This document shows, in pieces, positions 12,801-20,351 of a DNA stretch of 64,000 bases. Within the stretch, counting starts at the first letter, position 1; each line of letters begins with the position of its first letter. A program made the translations under genes and the position numbers. The notes under the pieces are model-generated. The model made no database searches and had not been told where the DNA came from. It saw only the letters and a list, made by a program, of their open reading frames with translations. Origin of the DNA: Notamacropus eugenii (taxonomy: Eukaryota; Chordata; Mammalia; Diprotodontia; Macropodidae); contig NC_092875.1 of assembly GCF_028372415.1 (NCBI RefSeq), positions 57,028,919 through 57,092,918 on the forward strand. The letters run 5' to 3'.

Positions 12801-12872
12801 AGCCAGCAGAGTAGTGCCCAGCAGGCAGATGCCCAGCAAGCGGACCGCCTGGCCCCGGCGCCCGGACCCCAT
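712..12872 (-). CDS. NOTCH3: NOTCH3 5' part: exons 1-14 and 16 (partial gene)
   Basis: Single-pass receptor that binds Delta/Jagged ligands on neighbouring cells and is cleaved to release a transcriptional co-activator; in mammals it acts mainly in vascular smooth muscle and pericytes. Fifteen exons read on the minus strand: signal peptide, then EGF-like repeats with six-cysteine spacing, many with the calcium-binding D-x-D-E-C or D-D-C start. Spliced coding length here is 2,422 bases (807 codons), ending inside EGF 22. Phases are consistent at every junction (1, 2, then 1 until exon 13 ends in 2, then 1 again). Stretches such as [20 protein letters not shown] match human NOTCH3 rather than NOTCH1, 2 or 4. 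The repeat pair corresponding to ligand-binding EGF 10-11 is present. Human exon 15 (EGF 20) is not found. The remaining EGFs, LNR, transmembrane and ankyrin parts lie off the left edge. Identity is very secure; exon borders are inferred from splice sites and family knowledge. Confidence 0.97.
868..1210 (-). other. NOTCH3: NOTCH3 intron between exons 14 and 16; exon 15 absent
   Basis: 343 bases in which human NOTCH3 would hold intron 14, the 114-base exon 15 and intron 15. All three minus-strand frames were read: there is no six-cysteine EGF pattern, no CTPNPCEHGG-like string and no repeat insertion. The interval is G-rich on the plus strand and looks like ordinary intron. Confidence 0.8.
1211..1356 (-). 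CDS. NOTCH3: NOTCH3 exon 14: end of EGF 18 and EGF 19
   Basis: 146 bases against 152 in human (two codons fewer, where human has CSQSLARDAC and this has CDQNHNQC); phase 2 to 1. Ends [10 protein letters not shown]. The donor reads CAGG/GTCTGT, a weak site with C at +3 where purine is the rule; no better GT lies close by. The next recognisable exon upstream in window coordinates corresponds to human exon 16, not 15. Confidence 0.92.
1357..1758 (-). other. NOTCH3: NOTCH3 intron 13 with a SINE
   Basis: 402 bases. Holds an old SINE-like repeat at about 1582-1700 and a purine-rich stretch (plus strand) at about 1365-1560. Confidence 0.75.
1582..1700. repeat. Old SINE/MIR-like repeat
   Basis: Carries the common CORE-SINE wording (bases near 1630: TTTACAGATAAGGAAACTAA) and a cacagttacacaagctag block typical of this class. 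Confidence 0.6.
1759..1951 (-). CDS. NOTCH3: NOTCH3 exon 13: EGF 17 and start of EGF 18
   Basis: 193 bases, same as human; phase 1 to 2. Reads [20 protein letters not shown], then [12 protein letters not shown], ending GTCHDDLSG. Acceptor CCCTCTAG, donor TGG/GTGAGC. Confidence 0.96.
2063..2173 (-). CDS. NOTCH3: NOTCH3 exon 12: end of EGF 15 and EGF 16
   Basis: 111 bases, same as human; phase 1 to 1. Reads [16 protein letters not shown] and ends CICQPGFTG. Acceptor GCGTCCAG, donor CAG/GTGGGG. Confidence 0.96.
2311..2544 (-). CDS. NOTCH3: NOTCH3 exon 11: EGF 14 and most of EGF 15
   Basis: 234 bases, same as human; phase 1 to 1. Reads [19 protein letters not shown], then [16 protein letters not shown], ending YCPPGTSG. 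Acceptor GTGACAG, donor CAG/GTGGGA. Confidence 0.97.
2561..2798. repeat. 119-bp tandem duplication across the exon 10 donor
   Basis: Two head-to-tail copies, 2561-2679 and 2680-2798, each starting CAAGCAAGATCACCTCAGG and each ending ACTCACCCT. They differ at about a dozen positions by eye, so roughly 90% identical. The right copy runs three bases into exon 10 and includes its splice donor; the left copy repeats that donor inside intron 10. Confidence 0.95.
2796..2909 (-). CDS. NOTCH3: NOTCH3 exon 10: end of EGF 12 and EGF 13
   Basis: 114 bases, same as human; phase 1 to 1. Reads [19 protein letters not shown] and ends ECRCAEG. Its donor (AGG/GTGAGT) lies in a 119-bp tandem duplication, so a second identical donor sits 119 bases downstream at 2677/2676. 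Using the second would add 119 bases and shift the frame, so the first is taken as the real border. Confidence 0.96.
3027..3140 (-). CDS. NOTCH3: NOTCH3 exon 9: end of EGF 11 and EGF 12
   Basis: 114 bases, same as human; phase 1 to 1. Reads [19 protein letters not shown] and ends FSCTCPSG. Acceptor GACTCAG, donor CAG/GTGAGG. Confidence 0.97.
3141..3539 (-). other. NOTCH3: NOTCH3 intron 8
   Basis: 399 bases; no repeat, exon or other feature recognised. Confidence 0.7.
3540..3725 (-). CDS. NOTCH3: NOTCH3 exon 8: EGF 10 and most of EGF 11
   Basis: 186 bases, same as human; phase 1 to 1. Codes [16 protein letters not shown], then [12 protein letters not shown] and QFTCICMAG. By homology EGF 10-11 correspond to NOTCH1 EGF 11-12, the core ligand-binding and calcium-binding pair. 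Donor CAG/GTAGGA. Confidence 0.97.
3817..3972 (-). CDS. NOTCH3: NOTCH3 exon 7: EGF 9 and start of EGF 10
   Basis: 156 bases, same as human; phase 1 to 1. Starts [19 protein letters not shown] and ends QDVDECSIG; nearly identical to human. Acceptor ACTCACAG, donor TTG/GTAAGG. Confidence 0.97.
4213..4446 (-). CDS. NOTCH3: NOTCH3 exon 6: EGF 7 and most of EGF 8
   Basis: 234 bases, same as human; phase 1 to 1. Reads [18 protein letters not shown], then the EGF 8 start [16 protein letters not shown], ending ACPMGKTG. Only a few residues differ from human. Donor CTG/GTGAGG. Confidence 0.97.
4447..4948 (-). other. NOTCH3: NOTCH3 intron 5
   Basis: 502 bases of unremarkable intron; no exon or known repeat recognised. 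Confidence 0.7.
4949..5071 (-). CDS. NOTCH3: NOTCH3 exon 5: end of EGF 5 and EGF 6
   Basis: 123 bases, same as human; phase 1 to 1. Reads [14 protein letters not shown] and on to CPPEWTG. Acceptor TATGACAG, donor ACAG/GTGGGG. It runs open over a short span only, so it is easily missed. Confidence 0.95.
5361..5696 (-). CDS. NOTCH3: NOTCH3 exon 4: EGF 3, 4 and most of EGF 5
   Basis: 336 bases against 339 in human; phase 1 to 1. Contains the SDVDECRVG start of calcium-binding EGF 4 and ends in YDCACLPG. In human this exon is the main CADASIL hot spot; here every EGF keeps six cysteines (one codon fewer, RVGTGC, lies between cysteine positions). Donor CTG/GTGAGC. Confidence 0.97.
5807..5949 (-). 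CDS. NOTCH3: NOTCH3 exon 3: end of EGF 1 and EGF 2
   Basis: 143 bases, exactly the human length; phase 2 to 1. Reads [16 protein letters not shown] then the second EGF, ending CPRGFRG. Acceptor CCCTTCAG, donor GAG/GTAAGG. Separated from exon 2 by a 4-kb intron. Confidence 0.96.
6220..6360 (-). repeat. SINE fragment (CORE-SINE type)
   Basis: Antisense arrangement: gcactttcc block, then CCCATTTTACAGAAGAGGAA and a decayed right part. Confidence 0.55.
7330..7470 (-). repeat. SINE fragment (CORE-SINE type)
   Basis: Antisense CCCATTTTACAGATGAGTAC followed by a decayed cacactgcaaattcaaattcaaa tail. Confidence 0.55.
7594..7761. mobile_element. Palindromic hAT-like MITE
   Basis: 168 bp whose ends are perfect inverted repeats (CAGGGGTGGGGAACC and its complement) and whose arms pair along most of their length around GTGGCCCTCTAGGTCCT. 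No coding capacity. The long palindrome and terminal CAGGGGT fit non-autonomous hAT elements of mammals. No clear 8-bp target duplication is seen. A related half-copy lies at 20352-20472. Confidence 0.75.
8741..8910 (+). repeat. SINE fragment
   Basis: GACCTGAGTTCAAATC box, aagtcatttga and CTCATCTGTAAAATGG in sense order. Confidence 0.65.
8920..9045 (+). repeat. L2 LINE 3' end
   Basis: Typical order gaatgtgagctcctgtgag, then tagcaaactgcctggcacatagtaggcactt, as in L2 3' ends. Confidence 0.6.
9600..9770 (+). repeat. SINE, tRNA-headed marsupial type
   Basis: gggttcaaatgctgg B-box region, then cttgggcc, ttcttcatc and the tail gtctctaaagtcccttccaac. Confidence 0.65.
9998..10079 (-). CDS. NOTCH3: NOTCH3 exon 2: N-terminal half of EGF 1
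   Basis: 82 bases, phase 1 to 2, acceptor CCCCACAG, donor TTT/GTGAGT. Translates as [17 protein letters not shown] followed by [10 protein letters not shown], aligned with human [14 protein letters not shown]. It is one codon longer than human (79 bases). Too short and too oddly phased to be caught as an open reading frame. Confidence 0.93.
10170..10213. repeat. (CA)n microsatellite
   Basis: Almost pure CA run. Confidence 0.95.
11270..11420 (+). repeat. SINE fragment
   Basis: Contains gaccttgggcaaatcaaatgac and CAGTTTCTTCATCTGGAAAA, the right half of a tRNA-type SINE. Confidence 0.6.
12779..12872 (-). CDS. NOTCH3: NOTCH3 exon 1: start codon and signal peptide
   Basis: Codes 31 residues plus one base. 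The ATG has A at -3 and G at +4. The peptide has a basic start ([11 protein letters not shown]), a hydrophobic core ([13 protein letters not shown]) and an Ala-rich end, a typical cleavable secretion signal. The donor reads CAG/GTGAGG. It is eight codons shorter than the human exon 1, which has long Arg and Pro runs; this part is poorly conserved. No in-frame ATG lies upstream before the GC-box region. Confidence 0.9.
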
Positions 12873-13017
12873 GCTGGTGCCTCGCCTCCCCTGCCTCGGG
12901 CTCCGGGAGCGGGCGGCGCCTTATCCAGCCATGGGAGAGAAGGGGGGAGCCGCGGGCTAAGCCGGAGCAAGTCCCCGGTACCAGCTCCGCGCCTCCAACT
13001 TCGCCCAAGTGAGGCCC

Positions 13018-13047
13018 GGCCCCGCCCCCGCCCCCGCCCCCGCCCCC
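13018..13047 (-). promoter_or_regulatory. NOTCH3: Tandem GC boxes upstream of NOTCH3
   Basis: Four to five head-to-tail CCCCCG units (GGGGGCGGGG on the gene strand) about 150-175 bases upstream of the start codon, a classic Sp1/KLF cluster. Position fits a TATA-less core promoter. Function is inferred. Confidence 0.7.
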
Positions 13048-13049
13048 CA

Positions 13050-13445
13050 AGCCCCGGAGGATCCCTCCTCCCCTTCTCTCCCTCTCCCCTCCTCCTCTCC
13101 CTCCCCTCTTCCTCCCATCTTCCTCCCTCCTTCCCTCCTCCTCTCCCCTCCCCTCCTTCTCCCCTTCTCCTTCTCCAACTCCCCCTCCCCTCCTCCTCCC
13201 CTCTTCTCGGCAGTGCTCTCCTTCTCGGGGGCGGATCCCTCCGCAGACCAGCTTCTACACCCCTTCTGGCCCCGAAGCCACCATCTCCCCTCCTACCCCG
13301 TCTCCTCTTCCCATTCCCTGCCCCTCCGACCTTCTTCCTTCCCCTCTCCCCACCCTCTCATTCCACACACCCCCTCCCTTCCCCACCGCAGCTCACGGTC
13401 CTGTTTCCCCCATCCCCTAGAGCCCTCCCCTTCCAACCACCCTCG
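13050..13445. repeat. Polypyrimidine tract beside the promoter
   Basis: Long C/T-rich run on the plus strand (CCTCCCTT-type units), interrupted around 13205-13275 by mixed sequence. Polypurine on the NOTCH3 strand. Low complexity; not coding. Confidence 0.85.
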
Positions 13446-14190
13446 CCGAAGAACTAGTCTTCCATAGAGGTTCTGGAACCCGAGATCCCCTGATGAGGGG
13501 AGGGGTCATTTTGAAGAGATCTGACCACACTTGTTCCTACTTCCCGTGAAAAAGTCAAGGTCCCCCCAGCCTGGGGTCGTAGGTGCCGGGGACATCTACT
13601 GGATCATTTTCCTCCTCTACTACAAACGCTACTCGTGGCTCCCCGTCGCCGGCAACGCATCATTTTCCCAATATGTAAACTGAACTAGATATTTTCTGAG
13701 ACTCTTCCAATACTAACATTCAGGGTTCTCTATTCTAAGTCCCCCTCAGCTCTGAAATAAAAAGATGAGTTAATAATGATAACAAATGAATGATGGTGAT
13801 AATGGTAACAGATTCTGGCTGTGGAGCAGGCACTGTGCTAAGTGCCGGTGGTGGAGATACAAATACCAGCAAACATGACAGTCCCTATCCTGAGGGATCT
13901 TAAGTTTAATTGGGGAAAACAAATTTGGGGATCACAAAAAAGGGGAAGTGAAAAGAGGGGGGTAGAGGGTGCCAGGTATTAAATGTTCTAAAGATCTTTC
14001 CAGCTTTATCATTCTATGTTGTATATCCTAAGGGCATTTTCAATCCTACAATCATAAATTACTTTATTCCTCTAAGGACCAACCCAAACATCTCAGCCTA
14101 GCACCTGCCAGTTTCACCTGAAATCTACTTTTCCATCCCTTTCTCCTGTGACTCCCTAACAGGCTCTCTACTAGCTCTAGCCAGATGAGT
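13446..14190. other. Intergenic; old repeat fragments
   Basis: At about 13815-13925 an old dispersed-repeat block (aggcactgtgctaagtgccgg, gatacaaata, gtccctatcctgagggatctt) resembling mammalian L2-type repeats. The rest is not recognised; no gene seen. Confidence 0.5.
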
Positions 14191-14505
14191 ATTAACAATG
14201 ACAGTAATAAAGGTTGACATATCTCTCGCACTTTTTCTCCTCATTGTCACCACAGTCTGGGGAAGTAGGTATTTTTCCTAGTTTATGGGTATGGAAATTG
14301 AGACTCAAAGAGCCAAGTGACTTGTCCAAGGTCTCCTATCCAGGGCCCTGTTTTTGGGGAAGGGCAACCAACAAAGTGGAATGAGTGCTGATTCTGGAGT
14401 CAGAGGTCCTGAAATCAAAGCCTCTCTCTGATGTTTACTGGGCAAGTCATTTAAATGCCCTGGGCCTCAGTTACCTTATCTGTAGACTAAGGTCATGTCT
14501 GGTCC
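14190..14505. repeat. Two SINE fragments, opposite orientation
   Basis: About 14190-14345 antisense (ttgagactcaaagagccaagtgacttgtcc) and 14360-14505 sense (tggaatgagtgctgattctggagtcagaggtcc, ggcctcagttaccttatctgtaga). Confidence 0.6.
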
Positions 14506-14826
14506 TCTATTATTTGTTATTTCTTCTGGTCTATGTCCAGGACTCTTTTTTCCCCCATTTTATCAAGGCTAAACTCTTCTCTGTGATCCCCTGCATACAC
14601 ACACACTATACTTTTGCCTTCCTCCTCATCACTCGACTCTCCTTGGTGATGCCCTCCCAACACCCCCCCCCCCCCATACTTCCTAATCTTTTCTCTGTCA
14701 ATCCCAACCCTATTTATCTTTCAAAGCCCAGCTGAGAGAGATGGGAGGAGATGAGGAGAGGAGAAGAGATGAGAGGAGTGGAGAGAGAGAGAAGGGAGGA
14801 AAGAGAAGAGGAGAGAGAGAGACACA

Positions 14827-14886
<60 letters not shown>

Positions 14887-15145
14887 TCAGGAGATGCAGG
14901 AGGGAAGGTAGTAAAATCTCTGAAGGATTAGTTCTTCAGCTGAAGGCCCACTGTCTCTAGGAAGCCTTCCCTGACCATGGTAGCCCTACAAGAATCCTTC
15001 CCTCTTCTGAGCAATTCTAGAACTTGGGTTGGAAGGAAGAACTAGAGGCAGAGAAAAGGGTCACAAGAAGGATACAAACAAAGTTCTTTGGGGGTTCACA
15101 CTGTAAATCCCTTGAAGGCATAGACTGGTTTATATACTTCTCTGC
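14505..15145 (+). repeat. L2 fragments split by a (GA)n tract
   Basis: Text near 14700 (atctttcaaagcccagctgag) and 14935-15000 (ctaggaagccttccctgacca) follows the L2 3' region; the GA repeat at about 14745-14881 lies between them. A third piece at 15095-15140 (actgtaaatcccttgaaggcatagactgg) is the L2 end. Confidence 0.55.
14745..14881. repeat. (GA)n purine tract
   Basis: Degenerate GAGAGG units passing into pure GA at 14820-14881. Confidence 0.95.
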
Positions 15146-15217
15146 TTATGCCTTGGACTCCATCCCCTCCAATTAATCCTTCAGAGATTTTGTTACCTTC
15201 CCTCCTGCATCTATTGA

Positions 15218-15440
15218 TCCATCTCTTTCTCTGTCTCTATCTCTGTCTCTGTCTCTCTCTCTCCCTGCCTCCTGCCTCCCTCCTCTCCTTTCCCTTTCCT
15301 CCTCCCCTCCTCCTCCTCCTTCCCCTTCCCCTTCCCCTTCTTCTTCTTCTTCTTCTTCTTCTTCTTCTTCTTCTTCTTCTTCTTCTTCTTCTTCTTCTCT
15401 CTCTCTCTCCTCCCTTCTCTTCTCTCTCTCTCCCTCCCTC
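15218..15440. repeat. Polypyrimidine tract with (TTC)n core
   Basis: CT units, then CCTCCT, then about 20 TTC units near 15338-15396, then CT again. A long open frame across it is an artefact. Confidence 0.95.
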
Positions 15441-15544
15441 CCACCAAGATTTTTAAATGATTAACCTAAAACTATTGTCCTCACATTCATACTACTAATT
15501 CTCCCTCTTCAATGACTCCTCACTCTAATTTTGCATGTTAGCAA

Positions 15545-15765
15545 GAAGCAAAGTAGTGCAGTAGATAGAGTGCTGGACTTGGAGACAGGAAGACCTGTAT
15601 TCAAATCTTGCCTTAAGTATTAACTAGCTATGTGACTGTGAGCAACTCACTTAACCAGACTCAGTTTCCCCATCAGTAAAATGGGAATAATAATAACCAT
15701 CACCCCCCCCCAGGGATATTATAAAGATAAAATGAGATAATAGTTATTCACAAACCTACAGTGCA
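15545..15765 (+). repeat. SINE, nearly complete, tRNA-headed
   Basis: gtgcagtagatagagtgctgg head, gaagacctgtattcaaatc, tgtgactgtgagcaactcacttaa, TTTCCCCATCAGTAAAATGG and the ataaaatgagataat tail in order. Confidence 0.75.
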
Positions 15766-15904
15766 CCACCTAGCTAGCTAGCTGCCTGCCAATTTTCCCT
15801 ATTTCTTTTGATGGCACCACCATCCTCCCAGGCATACAGGCTGAAAAAGATCATCTTTGATTCTTTCTTTCCCCTCCCCAAGGGAGCTCCATCTCTAAGT
15901 CCTT

Positions 15905-16600
15905 TCACAGAATTGCAAAATTTGAGAGTTGAAAGGATCCTCAGCAGCCAGTCATTTAGCCCACCCCATGAGCAAAAGGAATTCCATTTGTACCCAACAG
16001 GTGGTCTCTCCAATCTCTGCCTGAATACCTCCATGAAGGAATGCCCACTCAGCAGCTCTGTAAGGTGTCCCATGATACTTTGGGGTAGCTCTGCTTGTTA
16101 CAATGGAAGTTCAACAACCATCCTAGCTCTATTTTCAAAACACACCCCTGCTCCCAACTCTGCCCCCGGGACCAAAAGCTACTTCTGCTGATCAGTCATG
16201 TCCAACTCTCTGTGAAACCATTTGAGGTTTTCTTGGCAGAGATGCTGGAATGGTTGGCCATTTCCTTCTCCAGTTCGTTTTACAGATGAGGAAACTGAGG
16301 CAAACAGGTAATTGATAGTAATTGTCTGAGGTCAGATTTGGACTCAGGAAGATAAGTATTCCTAACTCCAGGCTCAGTCCTCTGTGCATTAGGGCGCCCC
16401 CTAGGCTCTAGGGTAATCCCTCTCCCACACCACAGTGCTTTGGGTATTTATTTGAAGATAACTGTTAAGTCTGTTCTGAAGCTTCCCTTCCCCAGGCTAA
16501 CCCCATGGGCTGGACACAAGGCCCATTACCATCCCACCATCCTCCTTGTACCCTCTCCAGCTTCTCCATGATGCCCTTGGTCATTTCTTCTGCCTCTTGT
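15905..16600 (-). repeat. CR1/L3 LINE 3' fragment interrupted by a SINE
   Basis: agaattgcaaaatttgagagttgaaaggatcctc at the left and the caggctaaccccatgggctgg to ctccagcttctcc text at about 16490-16570 follow the antisense CR1/L3 order. A SINE (16190-16400) sits inside. Confidence 0.6.
16190..16400 (-). repeat. Marsupial tRNA-type SINE (WSINE-like)
   Basis: Antisense order: tcagtcatgtccaactctctgtgaaacc, ttttcttggcagagatgctggaatggttggcc, TTTTACAGATGAGGAAACTG, gattTGGACTCAGGAAGAT. This right part is found in many copies here. Confidence 0.75.
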
Positions 16601-16659
16601 CTCTGTTTCCTTCACTACTTATCCTGCTACCACTAAAGTTCAACTTCTTATCACTTTTC

Positions 16660-17100
16660 TACTGTACTATTCATTCAGCAAATATTGACCAAGCACCTGC
16701 AAAATGTCACTGGCATCATGTCAGTGTGGTTAAATGCTGGAGATACACAAACAAAACAGAAACAATCCCTTGCCTTCAGGGAGTGTACATTACACTTCAG
16801 TACAAGTAAGTAAACATATCATGGCTCACTCCTCTTCTCTCCCCATCCTTCCTCTGACACCAGACAGCAGAGTCACCTTCCCAAAGCCCAGTTCTAATCC
16901 TGCCCCTCCCCTGCTCAAGCACCTTCAAAGGCTGCTAATTGCCTATAGGGTGTCCAAGTTGCTTAGCCTGGCCTTAAGAAGCCATCCGATGTCTCCCTTG
17001 AATCTTCTCTCTCATAACTTCCCTCTCTGACTTCTCTGTTCCAGGTCACCCAGGCTACTAAGCATCTCCCAAACCAATCTGGTGCTTTCTTTCTTGCCAA
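16660..17100 (+). repeat. Old dispersed repeat and L2 segment
   Basis: 16660-16805 has the agcacctgcaaaatgtc, gatacacaaac, cttgccttcagggagtg block; 16825-17100 follows the L2 3' coding region (cccctgctcaagcaccttcaaaggctgctaattgcc). Confidence 0.55.
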
Positions 17101-17104
17101 ACTT

Positions 17105-17275
17105 TGTTTCTGTTGGGTCTTGGTTCAAATTCTGATTCGGCCAATTATTACCTACCACCAGGAAATGTACTACGAGTGCCTACAAGGCAAGTCTCAACTT
17201 GAGCCTTAGCTTTCTCAACTATAAATGAGGAGATTGACCTCAAAGGTTCTTTTCAGCTCTGAATCTATGACCCCA
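17105..17275 (+). repeat. SINE inserted in L2
   Basis: ggttcaaattctgattcggcc box and tail gacctcaaaggttcttttcagctctga. L2 sequence resumes at about 17475. Confidence 0.55.
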
Positions 17276-17474
17276 TATCCCCTGCTCCTTGAATGCTTTC
17301 TATTAATTGAAACCATCATCACAGGACATCTCCAGTGGTCTTGACTTTTTGTCCTGCTGCTGGACTTCAAGGACTCTGGAGGGGAGAGTGAGGCTGCTGA
17401 CTTTGTGCAGCTCTGCCAGTTCATGAGTAAGTTGAGAAATCTTCCTTGTGATGTTATTGGTCTTCTTCAACATT

Positions 17475-17935
17475 ATAGGAAAAGTCCAACTCAAATGCCA
17501 TTTCCTCTGGGAAGCCTTCCCGGATTCCCCTTCCCCACCCAGTGCTTCTCCCTTCTTTCTGATCTCTCCCTGGCGAATTCCTTTTTAATCTTTTTTTGAG
17601 GCAATTGAAGCTAAATGACTTGCCCAGGGTCACACAGTTAATAAGTGTCTGAGGTTACATTTGAACTCGTCTGCCTGACTCCAGGGCAGGTACTCTATCC
17701 ATGGCACCACCTAGCTGCCTCCCTCCTGAATTCTTAACTGAGAGTATTTCCTATCCATACCATTCATTCTGTTCCAAGTCCATCCTGTCTCGGGTCCAAA
17801 ATGCATGGGGCTATGCTTTGTCCTCTTTTTAGAGCATCAGCTCTTTGAAGGGAGAGTGCATCCCAGACAGTTGTTCCCTCCCCCCACCCCAATACAGATC
17901 TGGACACATTGGGATGCTTGGTAAATGAATGGGAT
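17475..17935 (+). repeat. L2 3' region with SINE insert
   Basis: 17480-17580 (caaatgccatttcctctgggaagcc) and 17820-17935 are L2; 17588-17722 is an antisense SINE ending ccatggcaccacctagctgcctcc. Confidence 0.6.
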
Positions 17936-18054
17936 CAAGTCCATGATCTCATGAGTGAGGGCACCCTGCCAGGACACAGTCCCTTCTCCATTCTACCTTC
18001 TTATCCTGTATGATGCCTGTCCTCTCTGGCATCTGGCACAGAAGAAGGGAACAA

Positions 18055-18260
18055 AAAGTTATTAAGCACCTACTATGTGCCAAGTGCTTTTCAAAAATAA
18101 TCTCATTTGATCTTTACAGCAATCCTGGGAGGCAGATGCTATTATGATCCCCATTTTACACTTGCAGAAACTGAGGTTAAGAGGCAGGGTCACCCAGCTG
18201 GTGTCAGAGGCTGGATATGGGTCCAGAGAGCAGTCCACTGTGCCGCCTAGGGTCTCCCCA
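18055..18260 (-). repeat. CORE-SINE, antisense
   Basis: attaagcacctactatgtgcc, atctcatttgatctttacagcaatcctgggagg, CCCATTTTACACTTGCAGAA in order. Confidence 0.65.
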
Positions 18261-18988
18261 ACATGCTGGAGTCCTTCCTCCAGTTCTTTCAATATTCTGT
18301 CTATAACAGAGGAGCAATAACACAATCCATCTGTTTTTCCTCCCTCTAGCTGTGTGCCTAGCACACCTCCTTTACCCATTTGGATGTATCATGGGCCATA
18401 TCTTCAACACCATTTCTTGCAAGCAAAGCTCATGCTACAGCCATCGTGCACCTGCTGCATGTCTCTCCATGGCCCTCCCTCGGTCAGTCTTTGGAAGTCT
18501 TGGTGTTCCATGATCTGGAACCACAGAGAATCACCCAGAGACTTTATCTATTTCTTTCTTTATTCAGCCTGGACTTAGGAGGGAACTCCTCCTTTGGCAA
18601 GTCCCTCCAGTGATACAGATTAGCTACTGTAGCTTCTCCTGTTAGATGGCAGCCTGAGGGCACCCAGAGGTTAAGAGTTTGCCTAGTTAGTTTGTGTCAG
18701 AGGCTAGGCTTGAACCCACTTCTCCGAGACTCCTCAGGCTAAAGTCTCCGAGATTTTAGTTGCTGCTTCTCACTCAGGGATGAGTGGTTTCAAAAAAGGG
18801 TTCTTTGGAAGCAGTGAGCAGGCAAGAGGCTGGAACACACTTTTTCTCTAACTCAAAAAACTGTAAGAATGGCTTACATTTATTCCAAAAAATTGGTTAC
18901 AAGAAGTGGGGAGTGAGGAAGGGGAGGAGAGAAAGAGAGAAATCCCAGTACAGGGGATAGAGAATGCGCTTCAAAGATCAGGGGTCAG
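18260..18988. other. Intergenic, mostly unassigned
   Basis: A small antisense SINE remnant at about 18640-18735. The remainder (18260-18620, 18740-18988) is not recognised; no gene seen. Confidence 0.5.
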
Positions 18989-19002
18989 GTAGAGTCTCCT
19001 GG

Positions 19003-19427
19003 AGAACTTTGTACACAGCAAAAACCACCTTGTTCAAGGAATTTTTCTGGTAGACTTAGTACTTCATTGCAATGCAAGGACTTAAAAAATTCCCAGTGGA
19101 CTCTTGAGGCAAAATGCCTTCCACATCCAGAGAAAGAACTATGGAATTCAGTTGCAGAATGCAGCAGATCATTTTCTTTTGTATTATGTTTTGTTTTGTT
19201 TTATGATTTCTCTCATTCATTTTAATTCTTCTATGCAGCATGACTAAGGTGAAAATGTATTTAATAGGAATGTATGTGTAGAACCTATATAAAATTGTAT
19301 GCCATCTCAGGGAAGGAGTGGGGAGGGAGGGGGGAAGGAGGAAGAGGAAGGGAAAAAAGTCTAAGATACATGGAAATGATTGTAGAACACTGAAAACAAA
19401 TAAAATAATTTAATTAAAAGAAAAAGA
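19003..19427 (+). mobile_element. 5'-truncated L1 insertion with target duplication
   Basis: Only the last ~425 bp of an L1: attgcaatgcaaggacttaaaa, gccttccacatccagagaaagaac, ggtgaaaatgtatttaat, gtgtagaacctatat and a short A/T-rich tail ending aattaaaagaaaaa. The 14-base GTAGAGTCTCCTGG occurs directly before (18989-19002) and after (19428-19441), the target-site duplication of a target-primed insertion. Perfect flanks argue for a fairly recent event. Confidence 0.9.
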
Positions 19428-20006
19428 GTAGAGTCTCCTGGGCTGGGTGACCCAGGTCAAGAATCTTGCCTTTCAATGCTCTCAAGTAGCAGAAGACTGA
19501 AGATCTGTTTTGATGGAGGGAGTTTTCTCTCTGGGACTTCCTTCTGAATGAAATCACAGGCCTAGGCCAAAGGAAGTAAACTTCCCATCCCTGGAAGTCT
19601 TTAAATGTAGGCTGGATGGGCATACCGGTGAATGTGTGCGTTCCTTTGACCAATTTAGAGAACAGCGAGGGTGAAGAGATGCCCACTCACCCCCAAACCC
19701 TTCTTTATTTGTGTAGACTTTTACTTGTGCCCTCCATCATATGAGATAAGTCCCCCTCACTCTTCCCCCTCCTCATTTTCTCCACATTATATCCTTCCCC
19801 CTGCCCACCTCCCTCCTTTTCCTTTCTTCCTTCAAGGTCATCAGAATATAACAAAATCATGCCTAGAACCTCCATCTTACTTTACTCTAGGACCCCTAAT
19901 GATAGGAGGGACCTGAAGGGACCCTTGTATCATCCCCTTTCCCCTTCCCTCATGAGAATGTAAACACTCCTCATAAAGTACTTCCCCTTGTTCATGTGTA
20001 TTGTTT

Positions 20007-20236
20007 TGTCAGTCAGTTTTGTCTGACTCTTCCTGACCCTGTTTGGAGTTTTCTTGACAAAGATACTAAAGTGCCTTGTCATTTTCTTCTCCAGCTCATT
20101 TTAAAAAAGAGAAAACTGAAGCAACAGGGTAAAGTGACTTGTCCAGGGTCACACAGTTAGGAAGTATCTGAAGTCACATTTGAACTCAGTTCCTCCTGAC
20201 TCCAGGCCCAGTGCACTATTGCACCACCTAGCTGCA
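20007..20236 (-). repeat. Marsupial tRNA-type SINE (WSINE-like)
   Basis: Full antisense order from tcagttttgtctgactcttcctgacc to gcactattgcaccacctagctgc. Confidence 0.8.
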
Positions 20237-20351
20237 TCTTAGCATTTTTTTAGGTTTCCCTTGTCAAAGGATGAACATTTGTAAGGACCTCTGGGATCTT
20301 CCTTGGGAGATCCTATGATGATTAATAACAATAATCTATAGCCTTTATATC

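Larger units (their letters stand above)
11760..13060. promoter_or_regulatory. NOTCH3: CpG island of the NOTCH3 promoter and first exon
   Basis: Very GC-rich with frequent CG dinucleotides, flanked by ordinary sequence. It covers exon 1, the 5' leader and the first kilobase of intron 1. CpG-island promoters are usual for Notch genes. No TATA box is seen upstream of the ATG, so dispersed initiation is likely. Several runs (for example near 12015-12033, GGGGGGAGGGGGAGGGGG) could fold as G-quadruplexes. Confidence 0.85.

Noticed and set aside
11672-12970. A 432-codon minus-strand open frame over the NOTCH3 leader and intron 1
   Set aside because: It starts at a TTG, not ATG, reads through the intron and has GC-biased residues; the true exon 1 uses another frame with signal peptide and splice donor.
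12471-13457. Long plus-strand open frames (up to 328 codons) across the CpG island
   Set aside because: Composition is Pro/Ser/Arg/Gly only, caused by GC-rich, stop-poor DNA; they overlap NOTCH3 exon 1 on the opposite strand and match no family.
15148-15456. Leu/Ser-rich frame, and a Lys/Glu-rich frame on the other strand
   Set aside because: Pure translation of the CT/TTC simple repeat.
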